Assembly (NCBI RefSeq): GCF_900233005.1
Contig: NZ_LT960611.1
Coordinates: forward strand, 434,001-498,000
DNA length: 64,000 nt
From: Vibrio tapetis subsp. tapetis
GTDB lineage: Bacteria; Pseudomonadota; Gammaproteobacteria; Enterobacterales; Vibrionaceae
Reading direction: 5' to 3'
Position numbers and translations under genes: made by a program. Positions 10,462 to 20,263 of this stretch are shown here, piece by piece. The notes under the pieces are model-generated. The model saw only the letters and a list, made by a program, of their open reading frames with translations, was not told the DNA's origin and made no database searches. Within the stretch, counting starts at the first letter, position 1; every line of letters starts with the position of its first letter.

Positions 10462-12171
10462 CTACTTTTCTACAAATAGATTGGTGACCGAAACTGAAAT
10501 TCCTTTATCGGTAACGTCATATTTCATACTTGCATTCAGGTCATTTTGAATGAAAGCTTCTAGCTCTTCCGGGATTGGCTCGCCGGACTCTTCCAACATG
10601 GTCAGCATCGGAGAAAACAGCTTGTTGTAGTCGATGAATACGTCTGTCATGCCATTTTGCTCAATGGGCTTATCTAGCAAGTCTTGGCTAAATTTCGCAG
10701 CCTGCTCTCCTGAGTAAACCACTAAGTGATTCGCTTTAGCGACCGCGTAAGCCGGTTCGATGTCACCCAACATACCAACTAATTCAGCGGGTAATTCAAA
10801 CGGAGTTCCATCGGTCGGAATTTGAATAGAAGCAAGTTCAGGGATCATCATGGCTGCGTTTTGCACTAGGGCCGTTGGGTTCTCAGCACTCAATGTAATC
10901 GCAGCATCAAGTTTAGTTAATTCTTCAGAGTACTCACCTTGTGAGAATTCGTAATCGAATAAGCTAAAGCTAATACCTTTAAGACCATTAACAAAACCTG
11001 AAGCCATGCCAATCATCATTGCAGGGTTAGCCTGTTTCATTTCTTGCTGGAATTCAGCTAATGGCTGGCATTGGTAAGGCACTGACTGAATGTCAGACAA
11101 GATATTAGTGACCGCAGGAGTCAATTGGTTAACGTCTATCCCCAAACCAAAGAACAGAGCACTTTGTTTAATCAAGTCACTTTGCGGGATAAAGCCGCGC
11201 AGTGATTGAAGAGCATCAAGAATGACTTTGTTGTTACTCTCAATGATAAAGTCGCCACTGATCATACCATTGGCGTGGAAGCTACCACCAGCGACCGTAC
11301 GTGGCCAATTTGCCGCGATGGATTGAATGTCAGCTTGGCATGCAGGAGTTTGAATGGCGGCCATTGAAGTACTTGACTCAATTTCATTCATTCTGGTGAT
11401 TTGCTTCGCTAATAGATTGCCGTCAACGGTGGTGATGCCTTTAGCCAGTTGCTGGTGATCTATGTACGATATGTGCTCGGTGCTGATGGTAGGGTGCTTA
11501 GTTTTAATGTTGTCGATGATGCTCTCTGAAGCAACTGAGCTAACCGGTTTTTCAATGCCTAACGCCATTTTTAGAGGGTTAAGATCGCCAAGTTTTGGGA
11601 CGTTAACAGTAATGGTTGCGAAACCATCGGTGATGGCGATGACGAGATCGACTTCGCTGACACCATCTTGTTCAGCTAATGAGTAGCTGCGGTAGTTAAC
11701 CGTATCGAGCGTCTTTTTCGTATGAACAAACTGGCTTTCTGCTTCTATTTTATCCATCGTCGCCCAGAATGCAGCGGCTTTCTCTACTTCCATTTTTATT
11801 ACTGGGATAAATCCAAGAGTATAAAAGTAGTTATTAATGGAGTCAGAAGTACCGAAAGTGGTTTTAAACTGAGCAGGGCTTTCTACGGCATTGAGGAACG
11901 AGTCGTAGAAGCTTAAGAAAAACTGCTGCTTATTGGTGATGTCTGCAGGATCGGTTTCCATAAGCGCTAACATATCTTCCCGTGAAGGCATATTTGCTAT
12001 CGAAGATAAGTAGTTATCTAAAGGTGTTGGGGTTAACTGTGCAGCCAAAATTGCAGTATCAGCCGGGACTTGGTTGAGTATCGAAACAGATGAGTTGCTT
12101 TGGTTTTCAACATAAAAAAAACCACCAGCACCAATAGCCACGACGCCAGCGGCAATAAGCATTTTATTCAC
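10462..12171 (-). CDS. Conserved hypothetical exported or membrane-anchored protein
   Basis: Function not recognised. Starting from the GTG at 12171 (AAGGAAAG upstream) it is 569 residues, beginning VNKMLIAAGVVAIGAGGFFYVENQ. This is a short charged N-terminus plus one hydrophobic segment, so a membrane anchor or uncleaved signal. The rest is soluble, with no catalytic motif I can name; it resembles large Vibrio hypothetical proteins of the periplasm. A longer frame to 12228 exists, but the GTG has the better ribosome site and puts the hydrophobic segment at the N-terminus. It is monocistronic with its own terminator. Confidence 0.75.
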   Translation of the reverse strand: MNKMLIAAGVVAIGAGGFFYVENQSNSSVSILNQVPADTAILAAQLTPTPLDNYLSSIANMPSREDMLALMETDPADITNKQQFFLSFYDSFLNAVESPAQFKTTFGTSDSINNYFYTLGFIPVIKMEVEKAAAFWATMDKIEAESQFVHTKKTLDTVNYRSYSLAEQDGVSEVDLVIAITDGFATITVNVPKLGDLNPLKMALGIEKPVSSVASESIIDNIKTKHPTISTEHISYIDHQQLAKGITTVDGNLLAKQITRMNEIESSTSMAAIQTPACQADIQSIAANWPRTVAGGSFHANGMISGDFIIESNNKVILDALQSLRGFIPQSDLIKQSALFFGLGIDVNQLTPAVTNILSDIQSVPYQCQPLAEFQQEMKQANPAMMIGMASGFVNGLKGISFSLFDYEFSQGEYSEELTKLDAAITLSAENPTALVQNAAMMIPELASIQIPTDGTPFELPAELVGMLGDIEPAYAVAKANHLVVYSGEQAAKFSQDLLDKPIEQNGMTDVFIDYNKLFSPMLTMLEESGEPIPEELEAFIQNDLNASMKYDVTDKGISVSVTNLFVEK

Positions 12172-12544
12172 AAGTCTTTCCTTTTTATAAACATGACTGA
12201 AAAGAGCATAATCGGTAGCTAGTTTCATAACAATGACTTAGCTATTATTTAATTCGGTTTGTCACGGTCTTAAGACTTAGTTCACATTCTATTCGTCAGT
12301 TTTCTAATTGAGCATTTAAAGATAGATAAAATTGATGGCTAGTGAACCATGCTGGTTTTTAAACTGGCCAAACTCGTAATTCGGCTTTTATCACTGCTTT
12401 GCGTTTCTGTTGTAGCTTAATATCTTGATTATCGGTTGAGGGTGAAATTATGTGCTGTCCATTGTTGATTGTGCAGGATCTTCTTGTAATAATAAATGTG
12501 AATAAAATGTTGCATTTGTTATTAATTAAAAGGTAGGGATCGCC
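12172..12544. other. Divergent intergenic region, 373 bp
   Basis: AT-rich spacer between the minus-strand hypothetical gene and the plus-strand dioxygenase. I see no gene with coding signal here. It should hold both promoters; the dioxygenase end carries AAAAGGTAGGG as ribosome site. Confidence 0.5.
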
Positions 12545-13189
12545 ATGACAACCCGTTTCGAAAGTACACTGCAATTGACCAGTTTGACACCACAATCTAT
12601 TGCTAAGCTTGCCCCCTCTTTTGCCAAGCTACCAAGTACAGAACATGCTGATGGCACCTATCGATTGCGTCGATATTCAGTTGTAAAGTTAGAAGGAACA
12701 CGTTTAAAAGCAACGGATAAAAATGACTTTGTTCAATCTGCCGATATTAATCATTTTCAAGGTGATGTGGTTCGCCAATTTGAGCCTATCGATACAGATA
12801 TTATTAATAGTTCTGAATTCTTTGATATGTGCTCTGTTTTTGCGACCGCGTCTCGATTACCGACGAATCATGAAATCGAAATACACCAAATGCGAATCAC
12901 TACCAAATTTGAAGAGACACAGGTGGCGCCGGAAGGCATACATCAGGATGGTTTTGCCAATATCGCTATTGTGGGCATTGATCGCAGCAACATTATTGGT
13001 GGAGATTTAATGCTTTACAAAGATAACAACGAAGCACCATTTTTCCGTAAGGTTTTGGAAAATGGTGAGGTGGCAATGTTAGACGATAATAAACTATGGC
13101 ATAACGCTGAACCAATACGCTCAATTGTTCGTGAACAAGAAGGGCATATGGACGTATTTGTCCTGACGGCATTAGGAGCGAAGCATTGA
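12545..13189 (+). CDS. 2OG-Fe(II) dioxygenase family protein (isoleucine-hydroxylase-like)
   Basis: 214 residues. The Fe-binding triad is visible as H133-x-D135 in GIHQDGFANI and H186 in LWHNAEPI, with R192 or R196 available to hold 2-oxoglutarate. This matches the 2OG-Fe dioxygenase family that includes Bacillus L-isoleucine 4-hydroxylase, which hydroxylates free amino acids. The substrate here is unknown. The stop overlaps the start of the next gene (TGATG), so the two are translationally coupled and probably act in one pathway. The family call is firm from motifs; the amino-acid substrate is inference. Confidence 0.82.
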   Translation: MTTRFESTLQLTSLTPQSIAKLAPSFAKLPSTEHADGTYRLRRYSVVKLEGTRLKATDKNDFVQSADINHFQGDVVRQFEPIDTDIINSSEFFDMCSVFATASRLPTNHEIEIHQMRITTKFEETQVAPEGIHQDGFANIAIVGIDRSNIIGGDLMLYKDNNEAPFFRKVLENGEVAMLDDNKLWHNAEPIRSIVREQEGHMDVFVLTALGAKH

Positions 13190-14442
13190 TGGCTTTTTCA
13201 GTAGATAAAGTGAGATCGCAATTCCCAGCTCTCGAGCAAAGCTTCGTTCGTAGTTCAAACGCAATCCATGGTGAACGCCATCATGCCGTTTTTCTAGACG
13301 GCCCGGGCGGCTCTCAGGTCCCTCTGTCTGTCTTGGATGCCATGCACCAGTATTTAGGACACTACAACTCGAATCTTGGTGGGCACTTTTTTTCTAGTCA
13401 GATCACTTCAGACTTAATGCTCAAAGCACGAGAGGCTGCGCAGTCGCTATTAAATGCTCCGTCGAGTAAGCAGATTGTGTTTGGGGCGAACATGACCTCG
13501 CTTACTTTCCAATTAAGCCGGGCGATTAGCCGGGATTGGAATAGCGGCGATGAAATCATTGTTACTGATCTTGACCATTACGCAAACGTGTCGCCGTGGA
13601 AAGAAGCCGCGCAAGACAAAGGTGTCAACGTCCTTACCGCGGGTGTGACTCAACCAGAATGCCAGTTAGACATGAATCAACTTGAATCTTTGATATCTGC
13701 TAAGACGAAGTTGATTGCCGTGACCATGGCCTCTAATACAACCGGCAGTGTTGTAGATATCGCCACTGTTGTCCGTATGGCAAAACAAGTAGGGGCGATG
13801 GTTTATGTGGATGCGGTGCATTATGCACCTCATCAGTTAATTGACGTTCAAGCACTAGGTTGCGATTTTTTAGTGTGTTCAGCTTACAAATTTTTTGGTC
13901 CTCACCTTGGCCTCGCGTATGTCGCAGCCCCTTGGATTGACAGCTTGGCTCCCTATAAAGTCGAGCCTGCGCCGAATACTGGTCCGAATAGATTTGAAAC
14001 CGGAACACAAAACTTCGAAGCCCTGGCTGGATTTTGTGCAAGCGTTGATTATTTGGCCCAGTGGGGAGCGCCATCTTTGACGCTTAGAGAGCGTCTGAAA
14101 ACCAGTTTTGAGCATTATACTCAGCATGAAAGCGAGCTTAGCGATTATTTCTTAGCACGATTTTCATCATTAAATGGCGCGACGTTATATGGCTTGAATA
14201 GAGCTGGGCCTGATCGCACTCCAACCTTTGCTTTTCGACTTGATAGCGTCTCTCCAGAACAAGTCGCCAAAAAGTTAGGAGAAGAGCACATCTGCGTTTG
14301 GAATGGCCATTTCTATGCCATTGGGTTGGTTCGCACCTTGGGGTATATGGAGAGCGGTGGAGTGATCCGAGTTGGCTTAATGCACTACAACACGAAAGCC
14401 GAGATCGACAGGTTATTTGACGTGTTGAAAACACTCGCCTAG
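13189..14442 (+). CDS. PLP-dependent class V aminotransferase / cysteine-desulfurase-like protein
   Basis: 417 residues from the ATG at 13189, which overlaps the dioxygenase stop. Fold-type I PLP enzyme: H130 (DLDHYAN) stacks on the cofactor, D208 lies in YVDAVHYAPH, and the Schiff-base K234 is in VCSAYKFFGPHLG. It belongs to the cysteine-desulfurase-like branch that lacks an obvious loop cysteine for persulfide transfer, so true desulfurase activity is doubtful. Coupling to a 2OG hydroxylase suggests it acts on the hydroxylated amino acid or makes its precursor. A terminator follows at 14473. Confidence 0.85.
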   Translation: MAFSVDKVRSQFPALEQSFVRSSNAIHGERHHAVFLDGPGGSQVPLSVLDAMHQYLGHYNSNLGGHFFSSQITSDLMLKAREAAQSLLNAPSSKQIVFGANMTSLTFQLSRAISRDWNSGDEIIVTDLDHYANVSPWKEAAQDKGVNVLTAGVTQPECQLDMNQLESLISAKTKLIAVTMASNTTGSVVDIATVVRMAKQVGAMVYVDAVHYAPHQLIDVQALGCDFLVCSAYKFFGPHLGLAYVAAPWIDSLAPYKVEPAPNTGPNRFETGTQNFEALAGFCASVDYLAQWGAPSLTLRERLKTSFEHYTQHESELSDYFLARFSSLNGATLYGLNRAGPDRTPTFAFRLDSVSPEQVAKKLGEEHICVWNGHFYAIGLVRTLGYMESGGVIRVGLMHYNTKAEIDRLFDVLKTLA

Positions 14443-14472
14443 GGGAAGTAAAACGAGCGATGTTCCATATTA

Positions 14473-14505
14473 AAAGGCAGCAATGGTTTCCCCGTTGCTG
14501 CCTTT
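14473..14505 (+). terminator. Terminator after the dioxygenase/PLP pair
   Basis: AAAGGCAGCAA / TTGCTGCCTTT forms an 11-bp stem with loop TGGTTTCCCCG. Imperfect 15-16 bp direct repeats of the type TATANNACTAAGCCT follow at 14516-14558. Confidence 0.8.
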
Positions 14506-14581
14506 ATACGATTAAGTCCTATACGACCAAGCCTTATATAACTAAGCCTTATATGACTAGGTGCGGTGCATCACTTTTTCG

Positions 14582-15412
14582 TTAGTCTTCAGTTTCACAG
14601 CTGATTTCGTAAGAGCCAAATTTTCGGATATTGATGACCCCAGTATCCAACATTAAATACTGGCCTTTGATTCCCTTCAATATGCCTTTTACTTCTGGGT
14701 TCTTATCAAAATTATGCGACACGATCTTCGTTGGGTGTTCTACAACAGGATAAGCGATAGAAGTAATGTCGTTATCGAGCACTTCGATGGCATCGTCACC
14801 ATACTTTGCTTTGATTTCTTCAAGAGCAGAAGTTAACTGCGGCAAAATTTGTGCAAACTGTTCTTTTAACTCAAGTGGTTCACCGTCTTGCTTTAGTAAG
14901 GTACGCCAATTGGTTTTGTCTGACATTTGTTTTGCGATCTCGATTTCAATAAGACCAGAAATATGACGAGTTTTTACTTTGAAAATGGGTAACCCTTGAG
15001 TGGCACCTTGATCGATCCAGCGAGTGGGTATCTGCGTATGGCGGGTAATACCGACTTTCATACTTGATGTGTTAGACAAATATACAAAGTGATCAACCAT
15101 GCAGTTTTCTTCGCCCCATTGAGGTTCTCTGCAGGTACCTTGCTCGTAATGGCAAGTTTCAGGTTTCATTATACACATGTCACAGCTTGCCAGTTTTTTC
15201 ATGCAAACAAAGCAATGTCCTTGCGAGTAACTCTTTTTGGTTTTTTTACCGCAAGAGCTGCAAAAGATATTACCAGTATGCGTGAGGGTGATGGTTTTAC
15301 CTATGACTGGGTTGAGCGCAATCTTCTGATCGCCGACGGGCAAAAAGTACTCAACTTGGCCGTTGAGTTTGGCTTCCATTTTTCTCAACGTTCCGATTTC
15401 TGACTTCGACAT
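14582..15412 (-). CDS. DUF2797 family protein
   Basis: 276 residues. The N-terminal half has paired cysteines that suggest zinc binding (CSSCGKK, HCFVCMKK, CDMCIMKPETC, then C and C before HFVYLS). The middle has HFVYLSNTSSMKVGITR followed by RWIDQGA, which looks like the GIY-YIG nuclease fold core. The function of the family is not established. It is alone on the minus strand with a promoter region of about 260 bp. The identification with DUF2797 rests on the cysteine pattern and the KVGITR motif. Confidence 0.82.
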   Translation of the reverse strand: MSKSEIGTLRKMEAKLNGQVEYFLPVGDQKIALNPVIGKTITLTHTGNIFCSSCGKKTKKSYSQGHCFVCMKKLASCDMCIMKPETCHYEQGTCREPQWGEENCMVDHFVYLSNTSSMKVGITRHTQIPTRWIDQGATQGLPIFKVKTRHISGLIEIEIAKQMSDKTNWRTLLKQDGEPLELKEQFAQILPQLTSALEEIKAKYGDDAIEVLDNDITSIAYPVVEHPTKIVSHNFDKNPEVKGILKGIKGQYLMLDTGVINIRKFGSYEISCETED

Positions 15413-15704
15413 TACTTTTCTCTTTTTATGTTTTAGCCGTAATTATAGCAATACGAGTAGTCTGCGTCTTGCAAGGATACGGTTAACTTAATTGTGATCG
15501 TTCACACTGTTAATTGAGCTGATATCAAAATCTTGTTGGTGGTTGACGGAAAATTCTTCGGTTAGCTCAGTAAAGTGTTACAAAGCTCGAAATTTGGTGC
15601 GATTACGATGGCATTTGCCAGATAAATACGGTGTTATATACTTATTGCAAGAGTGATCTTGGTTCAACAATTGGTGTTTGTTTAGTAGGTGGAAATTGGT
15701 TTGT

Positions 15705-17070
15705 ATGAATCTAAAACATGAATTGAGCTTAATGCAAAAGTTTGTAGTGGCATTGTTGTGTACCACGATAGTGGCCATGGTGCTCTATTTTTTGTATGGA
15801 CAAAGTAAGAGCTTTGTTTTGAAGCCCACTGACTACACGTTTAATTGGTCTGATGACAGTCAATCTGGTGGAAGCAGTGTGTCGTCTCTCTCTATTGACG
15901 AACAAATATCGAGCAATAACAATAAAAGTGTCGCTTCAATGTGAATTGAAAGAAAGCAGTTATCTATGGCCTTATTGTTCTACTTCTGTCTATTTTAATG
16001 AAGATAGAACGAAAGGTTGGGATTTTTCTAACGTTCATACTATCTACCTCGATATTGACTATGAAACCAAGCAAGACTCACCTCGTTTACGGGTGTATTT
16101 ACGTAATTTTAACCCAGCTTATTCCTCAATTGAGGATGAATATACGGTTAAATATAATGGAGTGGAATTTACCCCAGGTGTTGGGAATGGTGAAATAGCC
16201 ATCCCATTTAAGAACTTCCAAGTTATGACGTGGTGGCTGTCCGATCTTGAAATTCCTATACAACATGCAGGGCCAGAATTTAGTAACGTCACTTTATTTG
16301 AGATAGCAACGGGTTCAGGTGCAAAGCTGGGCTCGCATAATATCACCATCAACAGCGTTCGTTTTGAAGGAAGTTATCTAGATGGCGAGACGCTTATGTT
16401 AGTTTTGCTGTTTTCTTGGGTGGTACTTGCGTTGTTATACGCGCGGGAAGAGGCAAAACTCTCACTGAGGGAAATTCAAAGAGCCGAGGACAGAGAACTG
16501 CACCTAAAAGCGGTTAATGACAATCTGCGTTTACAGAATCATGAAATTTCGGAAATGGCGCAACGTGATGCACTTACGGGAGCGAGAAACCGACACTCTG
16601 TGCGTCGTTGGTTAAAAAGTATGACTAAGAATGTTCAATGGGAGAATGGACGCTTTTCCATGATCTATTTAGATATTGACCATTTCAAAGCGGTTAATGA
16701 CACGTTTGGTCATCAGGTTGGTGACGACATATTGCGTGAATTCGTAATGATCGTAACGTCATCTATCGACAGCGAAGAGCACCTAGTTCGTTGGGGCGGA
16801 GAAGAGTTTATTGTCTTTTGTCCGAACTCGACTTTAGATCAAACCACAGCGTTAGCTGAGAGAATACGCCTTAATGTAAAGCGTCATATTTGGGTACATG
16901 GCGAAGAACTCACCTGCAGTGCAGGGGTTGCAGAGATGGGCGAGGAGCGAATTACCGAAACCATCGCTCGTGCTGATGAAGCCTTGTATATAGCCAAACA
17001 AAAGGGGCGTGATCGAGTTGAGGTGAATTATGGTTTAGTGATCCGCAAAGACGATGTTCCGTTTATGTAG
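15705..17070 (+). pseudogene. Diguanylate cyclase (GGEEF) with a +1 frameshift
   Basis: The N-terminal part (15705-15944) carries a membrane segment (FVVALLCTTIVAMVLYFLYG) and the start of a periplasmic domain. The rest lies in the next frame (open from 15853) and continues the periplasmic domain, a second membrane segment (LMLVLLFSWVVLALLYA), a coiled-coil linker and a full GGDEF domain with RWGGEEF and DIDHFKAVNDTFGH. No RxxD inhibitory site is seen upstream of GGEEF. Removing one A from the AAAA run at 15924-15927 joins the parts as SSNNNKVSLQCELKE. Either the gene is inactivated or there is a sequencing indel. The C-terminal part could still be translated separately. Confidence 0.78.
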
Positions 17071-17099
17071 CGCGTTAATTTTGCTGGAAAATAACCACA

Positions 17100-17825
17100 T
17101 TACTGAATTTGTGAGTTGGTAACTTGCTCGATAATAGGCTCTTTAGGCCCAAGATATTTAGGTTCAGTATCAATGATGTACAAGTCAAGCCAGGCTTTAG
17201 CTCGAGCAAGTACTTCCCGCATTCGAACGTATAAGCCAGCGCTGCCTGAGGGGCCGGGAACGGCCAAGCATACCGCATCAATATCGTTGTGGTTCGCTAT
17301 GTATAAAGCGCGCTCGCAGTGGAAAGCTTGTGTCACGATAACAAAATCATTAGCGTCGAATATTTCTTTTGCGCGGATCACGGAATCCAATGTTCTAAAC
17401 CCAGCATAGTCAAGGTGGATAGCTTCTTCAGGAATGTCTACCTTGAGCAGATCCCTTTTCATCGTCCAGGGCTCATTGTACGAGCGATGAGCGTTATCTC
17501 CGCTTAGTAAAAAATGGGTCACTTTGTTGGCTTTGTATAGTTCAACCGCGGCGTTAATCCGGTGGCTATAGTACGTATTAAGCGTTCTCCCTATGTATTT
17601 GCTTGTCCCTAAGACAAGGGCAACATCATGGGGAGGTAACGAAGCAATATCTTGATAAATTTGCTCTTGAGTTTGCCAGCTTACCCAGCGGTCAATTACG
17701 GCTAAAACACTTGCTGTTGCGATAATAAGCAACAACAGGCAACCAAAGAGTAGCTTGGTTTGTCTGAGTACTGAAAAGAGTGATATCCGCTTGAGTAAGT
17801 CGGTGAAACTTGTCGTAAACATCAT
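17100..17825 (-). CDS. sanA: SanA-like envelope protein (DUF218)
   Basis: About 241 residues from the ATG at 17825, which overlaps the stop of the upstream DUF3392 gene (ATGATG/TGA). One N-terminal membrane segment precedes a DUF218 domain with VALVLGTSKYIG, LLSGDNAHRSYNEPWTMKRDL, LDYAGFRTLDSVIRAKEIF and TQAFHCERALYIA, all close to E. coli SanA, which supports the envelope barrier against vancomycin. The longer reading frame to 17870 would intrude 49 bases into the upstream gene and is less likely. Confidence 0.9.
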   Translation of the reverse strand: MMFTTSFTDLLKRISLFSVLRQTKLLFGCLLLLIIATASVLAVIDRWVSWQTQEQIYQDIASLPPHDVALVLGTSKYIGRTLNTYYSHRINAAVELYKANKVTHFLLSGDNAHRSYNEPWTMKRDLLKVDIPEEAIHLDYAGFRTLDSVIRAKEIFDANDFVIVTQAFHCERALYIANHNDIDAVCLAVPGPSGSAGLYVRMREVLARAKAWLDLYIIDTEPKYLGPKEPIIEQVTNSQIQ

Positions 17826-18145
17826 ACTTGGCGATTCTTCTGCGCCCAAATCCCTATGAATAGAAACCAAGATATTAAACCAATAGCGAGCATATCATGG
17901 CTCACCTGATGCAGTGCTTGATTTAGAGCAGGGGAGGCTTTAACTATCAACAAGCCATAACCAAAAGCATTGACGAGAATGAATATTAGGGTCCGTACAA
18001 CAAAGTGATAGCCTGAAAGGTTACGGCGCAATAGGCGATTAATATCCGCACCAAACACAACCAAACTACAAGCGATAATAGCGGTAGAAATATCCGCTAA
18101 ATAGGGCGAGAGAAAAGAACCAAAATCAGAAAGAATCGCTAACAT
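17822..18145 (-). CDS. DUF3392 family small membrane protein
   Basis: 107 residues with three predicted membrane segments (ISTAIIACSLVVFGADINRLLRR, LIFILVNAFGYGLLIVKASP, LAIGLISWFLFIGIWAQ). The pattern FGADINRLLRRNL...NAFGYGLLIVKA matches the DUF3392 family, whose function is unknown. It is translationally coupled to sanA, which suggests a shared envelope role. Confidence 0.82.
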   Translation of the reverse strand: MLAILSDFGSFLSPYLADISTAIIACSLVVFGADINRLLRRNLSGYHFVVRTLIFILVNAFGYGLLIVKASPALNQALHQVSHDMLAIGLISWFLFIGIWAQKNRQV

Positions 18146-18212
18146 CTACGGCACACATTCCTTATAGACGATTGAAATAGTTAGAAAGAACGTTAGTTAT
18201 AATACAAAAAAG

Positions 18213-18236
18213 AAAAGCCCCATAGGGGCTTTTTGT
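18213..18236. terminator. Terminator between maeA and the DUF3392 gene
   Basis: AAAAGCCCC-ATA-GGGGCTTTTT, with A and T tracts on both sides. It lies downstream of maeA on the minus strand. Confidence 0.88.
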
Positions 18237-18254
18237 CATAAAAATGCGAATTAG

Positions 18255-19949
18255 TTAAAATGCGGTGCGCTTATAACGGCGATAAACCGGTTGCCAGAAG
18301 TATTGCTCGATGGCTTTACTCAATGCTTCATCGGTAATTTCTAATGCCACACCTTGTTCCATTGCTTTTTTTGCAACGGCGAATGCAATGCGTTTAGAGA
18401 CCACGTGGATCTCTTCAAGTGGTGGAAGCAGGGCACCGTTATCGTTGTTGGCCATCGGCGAGCATTCTGCCAGTGCTCGGCTTGATTCCATTAGCATTTC
18501 ATCGGTAACGCGAGAAGCGGAAACAGCGAGAACACCAAGCCCAATACCAGGGAATATGTAGCTGTTATTACATTGTGCGATAGCGTAACGTTTGTTGTTG
18601 TGAATAACCGGATCAAATGGGCTACCTGTCGCCACTAACGCTTTACCGTCTGTCCAACGAATAATGTCGTTTGGCGTCGCTTCAACACGGCTTGTTGGGT
18701 TAGACAGAGGGAACACAATTGGGCGTTCGCAGTTAGCGTTCATCGCTTGAATGACTTCTTTGCTGAACAGACCAGGAGCACCAGATACGCCGATCAATAC
18801 CGTTGGTTTCGCATTTTTTACAACGTCAAGCAGAGAGAAACCCGCTTCTTCACTGTCACTTTCCCACTCCGTTAGGTGATCATTTTTTTGCATCAAACGA
18901 CGTTGGAAATCAAGCAGGTTTTGCATGCCTTCTTGCAGTAAACCCCAGCGATCAACCATATAAACTTGAGCGCGCGCCTGTGCATCAGACAGCCCTTCAG
19001 AGACCATTTGAGCAATGATTGCTTCAGCAATACCACAACCAGCAGAACCGGCACCAACAAAAGTGACTCGTTGCTCGCTTAATTTGCTACCTGCCGCGTG
19101 ACATGCCGCAATCAGTGAACCAACAGTAACGGCTGCCGTACCTTGGATGTCATCATTGAAGCAACAAATGCGATCTTTATAGCGTTCAAGCAAAGGCATG
19201 GCGTTCTTTTGAGCAAAATCTTCAAATTGAACCAAGGCATCAGGCCAGCGGCGTTGAACGGCTTGAATGAACTCTTCAACAAATGCATCGTATTCTGCAC
19301 CGGTAATACGAGGATGGCGCCAGCCCATATACATTGGGTCTGCAAGTCGTTGTGGATTATTCGTGCCCACGTCCAGTACGATAGGTAGCGTATAAGCGGG
19401 GCTAATACCACCACAAGCGGTGTACAACGCCAGCTTACCGATAGGGATCCCCATACCGCCAATGCCTTGGTCGCCCAGACCTAAAATACGCTCGCCATCA
19501 GTAACCACGATCACTTTAACGTTGTGGTTTGTCGCGTTATTCAATAAGTCATCAATACGATTTCTATTTGGATAAGAGATAAAAAGACCACGACCACGAC
19601 GATAAATGTTAGAGAAATTCTCACATGCAGCCCCTACCGTAGGGGTGTAGATAATCGGCATCATCTCGCTGATGTGGTTTTGAACTAATCGGTAGAACAA
19701 GGTTTCATTGGTATCTTGGATATTACGCAAGTAAATGTGTTTATCCATGTCATTTTCGAAGTTTTGATATTGCTTGTAAGCACGATCAACTTGTTCTTGA
19801 ATGGTTTCAGTATTCTCTGGCAGCAGGCCTTCTAAGTTAAAGGAGATACGTTCAGATGCACTAAATGCGCTGCCTTTGTTTAACAAAGGAGTACTTAAAA
19901 GAGCAGGACCTGCATAGGCGATGTATAAGGGACGTTTATCGTTATTCAT
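18255..19949 (-). CDS. maeA: NAD-dependent malic enzyme
   Basis: Oxidative decarboxylation of malate to pyruvate with NAD. It is 564 residues from the ATG at 19949 ([18 protein letters not shown]), in line with E. coli MaeA (565). Visible motifs are [18 protein letters not shown] at the N-terminus, [16 protein letters not shown] (metal/NAD region) and the Rossmann [13 protein letters not shown]. The frame is open to 20099, but the extra 50 residues are not family-like. Confidence 0.95.
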   Translation of the reverse strand: MNNDKRPLYIAYAGPALLSTPLLNKGSAFSASERISFNLEGLLPENTETIQEQVDRAYKQYQNFENDMDKHIYLRNIQDTNETLFYRLVQNHISEMMPIIYTPTVGAACENFSNIYRRGRGLFISYPNRNRIDDLLNNATNHNVKVIVVTDGERILGLGDQGIGGMGIPIGKLALYTACGGISPAYTLPIVLDVGTNNPQRLADPMYMGWRHPRITGAEYDAFVEEFIQAVQRRWPDALVQFEDFAQKNAMPLLERYKDRICCFNDDIQGTAAVTVGSLIAACHAAGSKLSEQRVTFVGAGSAGCGIAEAIIAQMVSEGLSDAQARAQVYMVDRWGLLQEGMQNLLDFQRRLMQKNDHLTEWESDSEEAGFSLLDVVKNAKPTVLIGVSGAPGLFSKEVIQAMNANCERPIVFPLSNPTSRVEATPNDIIRWTDGKALVATGSPFDPVIHNNKRYAIAQCNNSYIFPGIGLGVLAVSASRVTDEMLMESSRALAECSPMANNDNGALLPPLEEIHVVSKRIAFAVAKKAMEQGVALEITDEALSKAIEQYFWQPVYRRYKRTAF

Positions 19950-20263
19950 GTGGGACTCGGTAGCGGAAAGAAAATGATGGCTAAGAGGAAATAATAACGG
20001 TTTGGTTATCGGCTTGTAAACAGAATTAACCGTATATGTCTTGTAATTCAAATAAGTTTTTATGAACTTAAAATAATTTATGTTTTTAACCCGACTCATT
20101 ACGTGTAAAGACTACAAATGCGCCAATTGCCAAGGCGTCAATCCAGTCCGACAATAAACTTGCGATGTAAAGTGTCGAGAATAGCCGGAGTTGGTCATCG
20201 CAGCCGCAATTACAGTGATGTATAGTAAGTAAAATCAGAATTAGCTTTTAGACCGTTTTAATT

